DNA of 64,000 nucleotides. It comes from Reticulitermes lucifugus (taxonomy: Eukaryota > Arthropoda > Insecta > Blattodea > Rhinotermitidae). Location: assembly GCA_026260175.1 (NCBI GenBank), contig JAKCWW010000156.1, positions 56,504-120,503 of the forward strand, given 5' to 3'. Both the position numbers and the translations under genes were made by a program. The notes below the pieces were generated by a model. That model did no database searches. It saw nothing but the letters and a program-made list of their open reading frames with translations, and had not been told where the DNA came from. Positions 26,182 through 38,095 of this stretch are shown in pieces (the first letter of the stretch is position 1; each line of letters starts with the position of its first letter).

Positions 26182-26683
26182 CAGTGGCGGACTGGGTCTA
26201 AAAATATTGGTTGCCAGGAGACAAAGGGGGCCCACCCACAACTANNNNNNNNNNNNNNNNNNNNNNNNNNNNNNNNNNNNNNNNNNNNNNNNNNNNNNNN
26301 NNNNNNNNNNNNNNNNNNNNNNNNNNNNNNNNNNNNNNNNNNNNNNNNNNNNNNNNNNNNNNNNNNNNNNNNNNNNNNNNNNNNNNNNNNNNNNNNNNNN
26401 NNNNNNNNNNNNNNNNNNNNNNNNNNNNNNNNNNNNNNNNNNNNNNNNNNNNNNNNNNNNNNNNNNNNNNNNNNNNNNNNNNNNNNNNNNNNNNNNNNNN
26501 NNNNNNNNNNNNNNNNNNNNNNNNNNNNNNNNNNNNNNNNNNNNNNNNNNNNNNNNNNNNNNNNNNNNNNNNNNNNNNNNNNNNNNNNNNNNNNNNNNNN
26601 NNNNNNNNNNNNNNNNNNNNNNNNATGTTTAAGGGGGCCCACTTGCCATCGGGCAAGCTGACACCCTGGCCAGTCCGCCACTG
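26182..26683. mobile_element. hAT-type DNA transposon (internal part unsequenced)
   Basis: Starts cagtggcggactgg (26182-26195) and ends with its exact inverse (26670-26683), 14-bp perfect terminal inverted repeats. actgactg flanks it on both sides (26174-26181 and 26684-26691), an 8-bp target-site duplication as made by hAT transposases. Both ends carry an inner ggggcccac. The middle is the N gap, so size and content are unknown; as drawn, 502 bp would be a non-autonomous copy. Confidence 0.85.
26245..26624. other. Assembly gap (380 N)
   Basis: Run of n. It may be an estimated length. All open frames across it are meaningless. Confidence 0.99.
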
Positions 26684-26691
26684 ACTGACTG

Positions 26692-28606
26692 CACATATGG
26701 CTGTAACTGGATGCTGTCCTGATGAAATTTAATGCCGTTTACTTCCTCACTTCTTGTTTTATAATTCTGTCTTAATATTACTCGTATTCTACAACCTAAG
26801 TCTTAAACGTTTTATATTCCTATGAGTATTTTGAGCCACACTCTATGTACTCGATATTAATTTCCGGTCTCGACACACCAAGCTACAAATTTCACGTATA
26901 ATAAATTATCCTGCTTCATTATTCTAACCCTACTACGGAACCTACGTAAATCATGTCCTTGTTAGTTTATATCCTCCTTTCCCTACGCCCTTAGTCTTTT
27001 TACGGTTAAATATATTTCTAAACATTTTGCCTTCACCGCTGTAATTTAGATTTTTCATTCAAAACAAGAGACATTTTTATAGCCAGAAAAATCGCTGCTA
27101 AAATATTTATTTCTAAATCACAGCTATTCTTGAATGTAGATGAGACATTAATATTTATCATGTGCTTTTGCATAATTTGCAACAATTAGAAACATCATGA
27201 GGGAGCCGTCACTGCGCCTCGAACTTATACCTGTGCTTGTGTTTCAAAGACACTGGTGGAGTGAAGGGACTCAACATTAAAAGCCTTAGGGGGGGTGTTA
27301 ATACTGACTTCTATCACTCAAATGTGACTGTTAATTTTCGCGAACCTCAAATCGAGCTTACAGATTTTATGGAAAATAAATAAGAGAAAACATTTCATCA
27401 TGCAGTCCATGTTTGCAAAACACAAATTGCTGTTAAAATTTCCATTTAAAATTTGTTTTTAAAAACTTCAAGCTATGTGACCTTTTAATTTTCTACAATG
27501 GAAGGACACATTCTGTTTCTCTGTGCAGAGTAGATAGCTGTTGATTAATGCTGGTCATTGTTAAAACTTGAATAGAGTTCCATTACGAATTTTGTTCACA
27601 GTCTCTTCAGATGCCAGTACATTATTCACTGCACAATTCATTTAAATTCTCTTCAGGTTTGAAGTACATTGTTCACTACCTGATTCTGCTGAATTCCCGT
27701 TCCAAAACAGCAGGCGCTGTCTGCTTGAAAAAAAAATATATATCAAAAATAATAGACATTTTCCAGCAACAGATCGACATAAAGGCAACTAAGTATGCAA
27801 AACCACAAGTGCAACAATTTCTGACTTTATGCAGTGCGAATGACTTTGCAACAATAAATTATTCATGTTGGGTACTAGCAATACGTCGACTGAATTCCAT
27901 CACTATTTCATTCAGTCTCTCCATGTTTTAAGTGCAGTATTCACTACCAAAATCAGTTGACTTCCTGTAGTTGCCGACCTGTTGGGAAAATAAATTAGTG
28001 TCTGCAACAGATAAGGCCAATGAGGGGAATTCGTTTGGGAAATACGTATACTCAAATTCTGAGCACATCTTTCCACCCTTGTTGAGCTGAATAATAACCA
28101 GAATTTCCTTAATTTGTTCTTCTCTAATATCAACAGAAACCTCACGAAACTGTCAATTGTTTAAACAACTGCCTGTGCCTTTCGCTTCAGATCTAATCCA
28201 AGCGTAGCAGTAATGAATGACAATAAAATAAACATACACCAGTGTACGTTTTTGTTGAGAATGTATGTAATGTGGAAGAAAGGAAGCTTGCGTGAGAGAA
28301 AATTAATTTCAATATTTGTATAACGAAGAGATTGGTTTCAAACTTCACACGAAAACATAACGCCGGCGGCGGTAAGCGATCACACAGCTAGCTGTCATGA
28401 TTGCCAGTACGCACGTATTTTAATTTATAGCCTATCGATCAGATCTAAAACTAACAAAAAATTAAAATCATATTTGACAGCATTGGCAGTGAGTTTCTTT
28501 TGGCGACATACGCCTTTGTAACCATTCCTTTCTATGACAGTATTACTTATTTCTCGGTTTATCTGATTGAGACTTATCAGCTGAATATATTTTTGATATC
28601 GTATGA
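26692..28606. other. Intron sequence, no gene seen
   Basis: A+T-rich; no repeat matched within the window. Confidence 0.6.
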
Positions 28607-28621
28607 TAGGCTTATGCGTTG

Positions 28622-28877
28622 ATCCCAGTGGCCGCGCGATCTAAGGCGTAGGTTTGCAGCCGCTCGCTTGCTAGGATTGTGTGTCGAATCCCGCCGGGGT
28701 CATAGATGTCTCCCTCTTGTGCGTGTTGTGTGTTGTCAGGTAGAGGTCTCTGCGTCGGGCTCATCACTCGTCCAGAGGAGTCCTACCGAGTGTGGTGTGT
28801 CTCAATGTGATCGTGAAGCCTCAGTAATGAGGAGGCTCTTGCCCACTAGGGGCTGTTGCGCCATGTAAAAAAAGTGC
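28622..28877 (+). mobile_element. SINE-C with 15-bp target-site duplication
   Basis: The head atcccagtggccgcgcgatc is tRNA-like and gtgtcgaatcccgccgggg is a B box. The body has cttgtgcgtgttgtgtgttg and gtcgggctcatcactcgtcc, with cgtgaagcctcagtaatgag near the end. It ends with a short A tail. taggcttatgcgttg precedes it (28607-28621) and taggcttatgcattg follows (28878-28892): a 15-bp duplication with one mismatch. Confidence 0.92.
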
Positions 28878-30250
28878 TAGGCTTATGCATTGGGAATTAC
28901 GTAGGACGTCTTTCAAATATCCAACCAAAATTGTGCAGTCATGATTAACTGTCATAATGCGCACATGTGTGAAAGATGCTTAATGTCTGCCTCTCAGTCA
29001 CGACGCTCGCGCCACCATGCTGTTCCCACTGTCGCGACAGCTTGCTGTTGCAACACAATACTACAAGAAATTGTTCTGGCACTGAATGTGTACAATTGCA
29101 CAGTCACCTATTATGAGTGTGGAATACAGATTTTCTCGAACCACTAGGAAAAAACACAAAAAATCAGAATAGTTTATTTTAGGCAGAGGTTTGAACACGG
29201 AACATCACTGTTACAAAGCACCACGATATGCCGTCTTACAATGCATGCTCACGTAATTGGCGCTGTATTCTGATTGGTGGGTATGGGGAAACAACAGGCA
29301 TTGTATCTGAAAAAGCATTTGTTTCTTTCGATCTTTGTACAAGAACCGTGTGGTCTAGTGTTATATACATGACGAGGTCTCACAAACTTCATTCTGAACA
29401 CAGATGTTTAATTAATTCAAAACGTGTGAAAATCTGCAGATGAAGTCCTTTATGCCGAAGCCAATAATCAGGACAGCTCTCTTTCAATACAACCGGAAGT
29501 TTTACCACCGCGAATAACATACATAAACTGCGAACGTTGCAGAGTCATGTCCATCCAGCTCTCATCCTAGAAATACATTTCCTTATGACAATAATTTTAT
29601 ACGCTCCTCTGCTTCTGGGTGTGCCAAGCGACTATTCCAAATGGTTTTTCCAATCCAAAAGCTGCATGTATTCCCGACCTTAACTAACCAGACACGAGGT
29701 CATCTCGTCGCACCTCGTGACAACATTACGTCCTTGTCCAGTACGAATCCTGAAGCTTCCCTTTAGGTAAAGTATAACATCCTGATTTGCCAACTTAGGC
29801 TACTTCATCCTGAAAATATGAATATCATATTTGTGTTTTATGTAAATGTAGGAAGGGGTGTAATATCGTACCGGTTTGAATCAAAATCAAATCAATACCC
29901 AACAGCATGTAGTTCTTATATCAATGAAGCTAGGGATTCGGAATCACTACAACTTAGTTAATACTACATAGCGACGTTAATTTCTCAAACACATAGATTA
30001 AACGCCAAGGTTTTGAGTTCATATCGCTCGAGTATAATTCCCAACGTTTTCGGGACTGTAATGAATTGGATTTAGCAAATGGAAACCTTGAACATTACAA
30101 CGGGACTAGATTAATTAAACCAGCGGGACCTCGGCAATACGATCTTAATCAGGCATCGGGTTGCGGCCTGGAATTCGTGTTTCGAGCTAGAACTCCGGGC
30201 GTCTGGGGCGGTGACAACAGAGGGTTACTTGTCTCGTGTATCAAATCATA

Positions 30251-30274
30251 TGTGTGTGTGTGTGTGTGTGTGTG
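30251..30274 (+). repeat. Microsatellite (tg)n
   Basis: About 12 uninterrupted tg units. Confidence 0.95.
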
Positions 30275-30897
30275 TTTCTGCTTCGTAAGCAACATTTAAT
30301 AAACCCGGCATGAATGGCATGTCAATTGACGCCATGCCATTATGACACAGCAGAACATGAGCAAAATAATTTTTGTAATTGTGAAACTGACGACGCCTAC
30401 ATAGGGCTAATAAGACAAACTGCATGAACAGAAAAGAAAAACGACGTGGAAAAAGTTCTCGGGTATATAAGACTATATGCCTTTCATGTGGGGAATTTTA
30501 TGGTACTATACGTTGCCACGGATATCCTCACAACACAATAAAATATTTATTTCGGTCGCCTTGTTACTGTTTACAATTTCGTTGCAAATAGTTACTTGCT
30601 GTAATCAAAAGTTTCAGTCCCTGTAAAAAATCTCTCATGGTACACAATTTCAAATTTCTACACTGAACTGGGGCACTATTGTTTCCAACTTACAAGTTCG
30701 CTCGGACGTCAAGGAATTTCTGGAGCGACTGTTGGTTTTGCAAGCAGGATTTTCCTTGAGCAGTTCAGAGATACTCAGCTGATGAAGTAATATCATAATG
30801 TTATAGCACATCAGCGTCAGAGACGCATCTGGATCATGTGGTTAGCTGAATCAAGCCAGTCAGCTACATTTCTTCACAGCTCATTTCACTAAAAGTA

Positions 30898-30936
<39 letters not shown>

Positions 30937-30946
30937 TATTATTATC
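30898..30946 (+). repeat. Microsatellite (tta)n
   Basis: About 15 tta units with one tac interruption. Confidence 0.95.
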
Positions 30947-32531
30947 CGCCTAAATCTTGACGTTTCAAGTGGTCTTTTAAATCAAGTTTTCAAACCAGTA
31001 GGTTCTGTATAGGAGGATTCGATCTAAGAATTTTCGCTTTTATGAGATGCACAAATTAATGTACGGGTTTTTTCAATTCGAGAGCCAACTTTTGATTATA
31101 AAGCTCCTTCCTCTCGTAAAGTGATCGTTGTTCCCGGCGCGTCTTCTCCGCTGTCTTTGGTTACCGAATTTTCTCTAATGCGCAGAATGTGCCTTATCCC
31201 TTAGCGGTAGGCACAGAAGCAGCATCATTGCACCTAACTTGTTGGAAAGTTCGCTCTTCTCTGTGTTAATAATTTTGCATCGATTAAATCGTAAGGAATT
31301 ATTGCACATCATTTGTATAATAAGGGTGTAACATAATATTTTTGCACCTTCTACATGCCTTTAATGATGTGACTATTGGTTATGCACGCGTTAATGACTG
31401 AGAATCTTATTGAAATACAGAAATTAATCATTAGTATTATTTTTTCTTGGTTACGTATCCTTCTGTATTGCACGAATGTTAAGGTCAAATTTCTATATCT
31501 GGGGAGAAATTTTGACCTACGGATTAACTAAAATTTATAACATCGGAAATAATGGAAAAATAATTTTTATTTGAAGAGTTTTCGACTTACGAAAAGTTCT
31601 CGAGGAAGTAGATAGGCTTGTAAGCCGAGGGAGTAACGTATTTTTAATTCCATGCATGCTGTGTGTCAATTCATTACCATCCCTACTACTCCAACATTAC
31701 TGTATGTACTAAGAAGTACTGGGCACAAGTTCAGGGATCAGAATTTAGTTTCTTGTTCAGAGCCGCTCTGTGAGACGACAAATTAGGGCAGAGCAACGCG
31801 ACCAACATTACCGCCTGATAGAGATTATTACAGGAACTGCACCGCGGCTTTCCGTTTCTAATTTCCCCCTTAATTGTCAGCACGACCTACGCCCGACGCT
31901 AGCGACCTTTAATAGGGGATGGCCGAAGCATGAAACTACATATTTCGTCTTATAAACCCAAGCGTTCAAAGGTTCGCTTCTGTTGCCAGTATCCGAAGTA
32001 ATGTTATTTTGTCCACTTACCTATTTCGCCTTCTTACCAAATGTTCCCCCATGCATTTGTCACCTCCTCATGCGTGCTACATATTTTGAACAAAGGAAAT
32101 AAATTAAATATAATCTCAGTAGACAGGATACCGCACCCCAGATTACGATCATGCACAAATATTGAAGAACAAATCTTATTTCAAATTATAAAACTCCGGA
32201 AATTTATGAGTGGCGGTCAGAAAAATAGGGTTACAATGCAAATATTTTGTGTTCTTTGTTTTCAAATCTAATAGGAATACTTCAAATGTAATTGTATTGC
32301 TATTCCACAACTCGTACGCATAGTTCCCACCACAACTGAGGCATTTACCTTAAAGTTGACAAGCTTTTCAATTCCCCGTTGATATCAGTCCATGTTCTGT
32401 GTTCTCACGCATTGTGTCAGCTGTTTCCACATGACAATCATCTGTTAATTTGTTGCAGCCAAGGTTTTCGTTAAGCTCTGGAAACAGACGGTAATTCCTC
32501 GTCGAAGAATTCCCCTGATTTAATTACAGTC

Positions 32532-32720
32532 ATTCAATATAGTTTTCTCGGTCGCACAACCGCGTCAATTCGTTTGAATACAACGTTTCGGGGACTAGCT
32601 CCGTCACCATCCTCAGGCAAAACTGATTTTTTTGCCTGAGGATGGGGACGGAGCTAGTCCCCGAAACGTTGTATTCAAACGAATTGACGCGGCTGTGCGC
32701 CCGAGAAAATTATATTGAAT
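32532..32720. mobile_element. Near-perfect palindromic element with two hammerhead-like cores
   Basis: The 89-bp arms 32532-32620 and 32632-32720 are inverted copies with few mismatches, separated by about 11 bases. Arm landmarks are attcaatatagttttctcgg, gcgtcaattcgtttgaatac and aacgtttcggggactagctc. Different in sequence from FB-1 to FB-6 but with the same kind of core. Confidence 0.9.
32636..32670 (+). ncRNA. Hammerhead-ribozyme-like core (motif candidate)
   Basis: CTGAGGA (32636-32642), one T, GGGGAC (32644-32649), loop, GTCCCC (32657-32662), GAAA (32663-32666), CGTT. The order and conserved bases match the CUGANGA - stem II - GAAA core, and stem II has six perfect pairs. It has one base more than the canonical core between CUGANGA and stem II. 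I could not resolve helices I and III. A mirror copy lies on the minus strand at 32583-32618. Similar motifs are known in Penelope-like elements. Confidence 0.45.
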
Positions 32721-33688
32721 CATGTCGCCGCGAAAGTTTTAAAACTTATAATTACATTCATTGTAGGTTCTTTTGTTACGAATTTATACGTCATGTAAAC
32801 TAATTTTCTGACCGTAAATCGTCTTATTCCCTTACAATGTTTTGTATGCTGCTCTTGCACTGAGGCCAGTCATTTTCAAGATACGCCACTGGAAGGAACT
32901 CCATGTTTCGAAATGTAGTAATTGTCTTGGGATTTGTTCTGACTCCCTGTGTCGATGGATTTTTTTCCTTTGTTTCTGTGATCACCACAGCTTCTCTCTA
33001 TAGAATGATTTGCCTCCATTAAAATTCTCAGAGTGCTGGATTTCATCTCTGTTTTGTGAATGCAAAGTTTCGAGAGAAAGAAGATGAAGACCAATATGTA
33101 AAATTGATTCGTACTAGAGATGAGGCATAAAAAATTGGTTGTTAGAGATGAATCGATATGGAATGCGGTAAAGGAAATGGGACGATAATTATCAGAGTTG
33201 CTGGAGTATAGGCGATACGGAGAGCGGGATATTGTGGAGTGGAAACGTCAGATAAAATAGTGGCTGGCGCGTCCTTTTGATGTTGTGCTTCTTTACGGTT
33301 TGTTTTGTTTGGTTTGTTTTAACGGCGCTTACAAAACTACGTAATTTTTATAGCACTGAATGACATGATATGAAAGATGAACTGCAAAGCATGGGAGAGA
33401 GGGCGGTGGTGGCCTATTTAAAGATATTATGCTAATGTTTGTTTGTCTAGGACTGAGACTGAAGAAAACCATGGGAACCTTAGGGAAGCCAATACTGCTA
33501 AAATACGAAACTCTATGCTATCCTTAACATTGCGGCATTCATTTATTATGCACGTTATTTTTAACTTTGAAAGTACTCATATTTACCGTGTACAAACATA
33601 CAGCAGTAGTTAATGAAAAGCCATCAATGCACACAAGATGATTTTATTAAACTTTCCTTTATTTCTTTACAATATTATTTTCGACGTA

Positions 33689-33715
33689 TTTCGCCTGTGC
33701 TCGGGCCATCTTCAG
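33689..33715 (-). ncRNA. Hammerhead-like core (motif candidate)
   Basis: Minus strand: CTGAAGA (33715-33709), TG, GCC...GGC stem, GAAA (33692-33689), then TACGTCG. Confidence 0.3.
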
Positions 33716-34219
33716 GGAAGTAATTACATATACAACATTGGGAGGTACTGCTGGCGTAACATTTGCATCACACAGCGGTTAACAATGCGGTATTGTGTAC
33801 ATTGTTGTAATTAAGTTTTACAATCCGCTAAGTATAAGGAAAATTAATATTGCGACTATGTTTTAGGACGTTTTTACAGTGTTTGATATCCGTAATTCGG
33901 GCGAGTTCTGAGAATTCCCTGGATTGTTAGACATGACTCTCAGTCTGTATGTGGATTTCAATGGGTGTGCTAATGCACCACTGAACCATATTGTGTTTTC
34001 ATCTTAGTAATTTTTATGGGAAATTCCATATGTTACAATTTTCACCTAATCAGTCCTTCCTTAATATTTCGTTTAATCTCCATAATTTCCAAACTAGTAC
34101 TACGCAGTTCAGATTAGCAATGTATCGGTCTTACTTGTGTTCTGGTTGTGCTGGTAGAGCGCTTTGTGTTATGCTGGGGAAGGTTATCGGGGAGGCACAT
34201 TCAGGATATTGTAGGAGGA

Positions 34220-34425
34220 CTTAGCTTTCCTGGGTTGTTACGTAGCGTGTGTTGGTAGTTTCTTTACCAACGTTTCGGGACAGACTATCGGTCCAATCTT
34301 CAAGAGTCTAGCAGCCTGAATGATAGACTATCCCGAAACGTCGGTGAACAACTACCAATATACACTGCGTAACAACCCAGAAAAGCGAATATCTATACGG
34401 CGGCGGAAGCCTGAATTCTCTCAAG
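34220..34425. mobile_element. Foldback element FB-3
   Basis: Arms cctgggttgttacgtagcgt and acactgcgtaacaacccaga. The centre has ccaacgtttcgggacagact on one side and gactatcccgaaacgtcggt on the other. Boundary cggcggaagcctgaatt. Confidence 0.8.
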
Positions 34426-34789
34426 ACATATTGCGCTGCCGAATTTTACCATTGTTGATTCTTTAATCGTAAGGAGATTGTCTGGGCATAAATGTTACTG
34501 GTTGCCTATACGAGGTTTATACCGTAACTTTTGCGGTTTAAAATAAAACATCTCAGATCTGGGAAGATTCTTGAACAACACCTTCGGCATTATGCTGACT
34601 GCATGCAAATGGCGTATTTGAGGTGGTTTCGGCAAACTAAACACTCTGATCAGTTTCGGTCACATTAATAACATTACCTAAACTACAAGACCAATTCGGA
34701 TGGCAGTCTGTGTGTAACATTCTGCACCTACCGCTCACCGAATTTTGAAGCGACGTTTTAGTCTTACTTTACGGCGACCAAATTTAAGG

Positions 34790-35150
34790 GTCAATTTCCT
34801 TAACAATTCTGGACCACAGTCCTCTTGAGATGCGAAGTCTCCCAGCTACACAAGAAGTTCTCCACACTTTCTGGAATCCGATGTTTCATTAACGTATTCA
34901 CAACAGCCTGCCACCTTTCCTTATCCAAAGCCATATCAACCCAATCCTCGTCCTGCCATCCTATACCTTTAAGATCCATTTCAATATTATACTTATATAT
35001 ATGCCTAGGTCGTCAAATTGGTCTCTTTCCTTCAGTTTTCCACGCCAAAGTCCGATATTTATTTCTCTTCTCCCACACGTGCCACATGGTCCGCCCATCC
35101 CATCCTCCATTATTTAATTTTCCTAACAATATTTGACGGGGAGTATTAAA
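34790..35150 (-). mobile_element. LINE 3'-end fragment
   Basis: On the minus strand: aggatgggatgggcggacca, tgtggcacgtgtgggagaag, gacgacctaggcatatat, gaaatggatcttaaaggtat, ggattgggttgatatggctt. This is the same C-terminal block with frameshifts, ending past cttgtgtagctgggagact. Confidence 0.78.
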
Positions 35151-36118
35151 AACAAAAAAGCTCCTAATTTTTCAGTTTTCTCCGCTCTCCTCTCTCTTTT
35201 TCCTTCCTGGGCCCAAATAATTTCCTTACAGGCCTACAGTAATTTGTTTAGGTATATCCTGGCGTACTCTAACAAACTTTATGAAACTTTTATATGAGTC
35301 CTGAACGCTACGTCTTGTCAAGTTGAAGTTTCATTAAGGTTCATTACTTAAAGACCTATATATATATTTTGGGGCGTATATCGGTAAATTTCAAACGCGG
35401 GGAAAAGTGTCTTAATGAAAGTTGTAGATATAGTTCTATATAAGTCATAAATGTATGTTTTATTATATCTCCAACAAGCTCATATTTAGAAACAAATATT
35501 GGCTTAATTTAGCATGTGCCATTAAGATTGTTGCTTAAACCCCCCGTGGTGTAAACGATGTCCAATTCTCAGTACATTGAATATGTCAAACAAAGAGACA
35601 GACCTCATTCGTAAATGGAACACGCCTTGATAATGGCATCGCAAAAGTGCATTTGTCCTTCCTTTTTAAAGCGGGCTCTATTAGTTGGTTCAAGTGCATT
35701 TATTTGAAAGTATTAAAATTTTGCAGAACTCGCTGGAGCATACAGAAATATGAACAAGGCAGCAGATCATTACTGCTCAGCGCAATTAATTAGACGCTGG
35801 GTTCCAACACGCTTCTGGCATTTCACGACTAATTTAATTATCTGCATAACCACGAACGCAATCTGTCATTTGCGATGCAAATACCACTCTCTCTCTCAGG
35901 AAAGGGGCTTCCTTATACCAGCGACCTTATTCGTGCAAGCAAAGTCTTCTACAAACTAACTAGTAAACCAGTGAACTAGCCAACTATCTGCATGGTACAG
36001 TCTTCCTTAACAGTATAAATCCCAGTGGTAACAATATGTACCACCTGCTGTAACATTAAGAAACACCGAACTTTTCTTAAGCAGTTCACTCTTATGTCTC
36101 TATGATTATTCCTTAAGA

Positions 36119-36293
36119 TTATTCTCTATAAAGAAATAGTATTAAGACCCGAACAATAGTAGTTAAAATTGGTTACAAGACAATTATTGAGGACTTAGAT
36201 GGAAGAGATAGGTCTAAATACTCAATAATTGTGTTGTAACCAATTTTAACTACCACTGTATATGTCTTAATATTATTCCTTTATAGGGAATAA
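36119..36293. mobile_element. Foldback (inverted-repeat) element, 73-bp arms
   Basis: Arms 36119-36191 and 36221-36293 are inverted copies. Landmarks: ctctataaagaaatagtatt, gtagttaaaattggttacaa, gacaattattgag on the left and their complements on the right. The loop is 29 bases. It sits 240 bp upstream of the exon at 36531. Confidence 0.9.
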
Positions 36294-36381
36294 TAGTCAA
36301 TTTGTGTATTTTTAAGGTTTTAACTTTGAAGGGGGTCCTCGAACTCAGTACACTTTTACATTTATGTTATTGTGATTCTAC

Positions 36382-36415
36382 CTGATGACGGCGATACAAA
36401 CGGCCGAAACATGTT
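36382..36415 (+). ncRNA. Hammerhead-like core (motif candidate)
   Basis: CTGATGA at 36382-36388, C, GGC...GCC stem, GAAAC at 36406-36410, then ATGTT. It lies 90 bp downstream of the 73-bp-arm foldback at 36119-36293 and 115 bp before the exon at 36531. Confidence 0.35.
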
Positions 36416-36530
36416 GTACAGAGTAAATAAATGCACCTCAGTTCCTCCTGATAACAAAAACAGATGCAAATTTTTATGTAATTTTATTTAAAACTGTGGA
36501 ATTCTGCTGCTTATATACATTGTGTTGCAG

Positions 36531-36649
36531 TGGTATCGGCAAGGTGGGGGGCCGAGTGCGTGCGCCTCCGAGTTGTGGTCAAGTCTGATAATTGTGGCGA
36601 GGGACAGGACTGTTCCGGCAAGGGGGTCTGCTTCTCCAACATCTCCATG
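36531..36649 (+). CDS. Exon of EGF-repeat protein: end of N-terminal domain and start of EGF 1
   Basis: The acceptor is tacattgtgttgcag and the donor atg|gtgagt. The exon takes one base from the previous exon and ends in phase 0. The peptide starts VVSARWGAECVRLRVVVKS and continues NCGEGQDCSGKGVCFSNISM. The second part is the first half of an EGF module, with three cysteines in C-x4-C-x5-C spacing. The module is completed by the next exon, so an intron splits EGF 1. The KGVCFSNIS block followed by a CQCCPGY block is what I associate with Drosophila Weary-type proteins, but I could not check this against a database. Confidence 0.92.
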
Positions 36650-36889
36650 GTGAGTGCCATTTGGCAGATTTAGTATTGCTCCCGGTCAGCCAAACATAGC
36701 ACTACCTTGCATTAAGTTGTAATTGAAATTCAGGGAGCATCTAAACGACGGGTCATCCTAAAGAAATAAACACATGACACGAACTGCAAATTCCATTATT
36801 GAAGCACAGTATTTTCTGAAATTATTTTTGATATGGTGAAAACTTAAGAAGCAAATAGGAAAACCATGCGAATATGCAGTGTAATTTCT

Positions 36890-37060
36890 GTATTCTTCTT
36901 CTTCTTCGTTGGCACTACAGTCCAATGCGGACCTTCGCCTCCTTAATGGCCCTCTCCCAGTCAGCTCTGTTTTTTGACCTTTCTTTCCAGTTGTAAATTT
37001 TACACTTTTTAATATCTGTTTGTACACAATTCCACCATCTGTTGTAATTTCTGTATTGCT
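36890..37060 (-). repeat. Probable interspersed repeat fragment
   Basis: ttggcactacagtccaatgc and cctccttaatggccctctcc resemble a word set frequent in insect LINE 3' parts. No second copy in the window; identity unsure. Confidence 0.35.
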
Positions 37061-37574
37061 GATCAATATTGTTAATGAAAATTCATTTTTCTCTGCACAT
37101 TTCAGTGTGTATATCATAAACTAGCCTCGTTGCAATGGGTCCGTACTGGTAACAAACAAACGTAAATGTTAGTGAGGAATGTAATATTGCACAGAATTGA
37201 TTTGAGAAGTATGCGTAGGACGGAAATGTGGATTGCAGGTTTTCATTGTCGTTACCAATAGCTACTGCTGAAAGCTCCATATTATTCGGCCGTAGAATCA
37301 AGTGCGCTTCCACAGTTCTTAATTTCTTGCCGAACAATACAGCCCAAGCAAGAAAATCCTAGACTAATACTGAGGAGGTATTTGCTTTGATTGTCGACAT
37401 GGGCACTGATTGTCCTGAGATTTTTCGCTGTTTTCTTCAGTCCATTAAGAAACTTACCTTAACACAACCTAAAATTAAACAACGATCTCTTCTTTCCATA
37501 GTATTTGCAACTTTTCATTCACTAATCCCGCTACAATTCGACGCTATGATAGGCCTAGTCAGAGCTTCTGGCGG

Positions 37575-38095
37575 TGTCACCGTATGAACCATTCAACACG
37601 TAATCTGTTTTGCGACAGGTCCATAGCCTTTTCCAAAACGAGTTCCGCGATCTAGTGTTTCCTAAATCAAATTCCAGTAACTTCTCTTTTCCTTAATGCC
37701 ATCCAGTACCTGCTGAGGTCTTCTTCCTCCTCTTCTCGTCCCTTCTATCTTTCCTTCAATAACGTGTTTTAGAAAACATTTCCTACGCACGATGTGAAAA
37801 ATCCATTTAGCCTTCCTTCCTTCCTTTTATTGCACTAGGATGTTCCATTCTTCCTTGAACGTTTTGTAATACTTCTTCATTTTCCACACAATCGGTTCAA
37901 TTGATCTCCTCCATCCTTCTCCAGCACCACATTTCAAAACTTTCAAGGTATTTGTGATCTATTTGTCGAAGTGTCCAAGTTTCAGCACCATAAATGCTAT
38001 GTTCCAAATGTAGCATTTAATTAGTTTATTCCCTAAATTAAATTCTATTTGCTCATGTAAAGAGTCGTATTCTTGTTGAATGCCACTTTTGCCAT
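37575..38095 (-). mobile_element. Second-type LINE 3'-end fragment
   Basis: The minus strand, across several frameshifts and stops, reads like the endmost ORF region of another LINE lineage: a cagaaacttggacacttcga block (YLESF), ttgaaatgtggtgctggaga (EMWCWR), acgttcaaggaagaatggaa (RNILH region), gaaggaaggctaaatggatt (RRKANWI), gaggaagaagacctcagcag, and ctcgttttggaaaaggctat (TRFGKGY). Different from the 53632 type. Confidence 0.7.

Larger units (their letters stand above)
28893..32531. other. Intron sequence, no gene seen
   Basis: Contains only the two microsatellites at 30251 and 30898. A fragment like tttatttaacgacgct, seen at 59150, 41995 and 39552, is not present here. Confidence 0.55.

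Noticed and set aside
26150-26696. Open frames of 152-174 codons on both strands across the N run
   Set aside because: They are open only because the gap has no stop codons.
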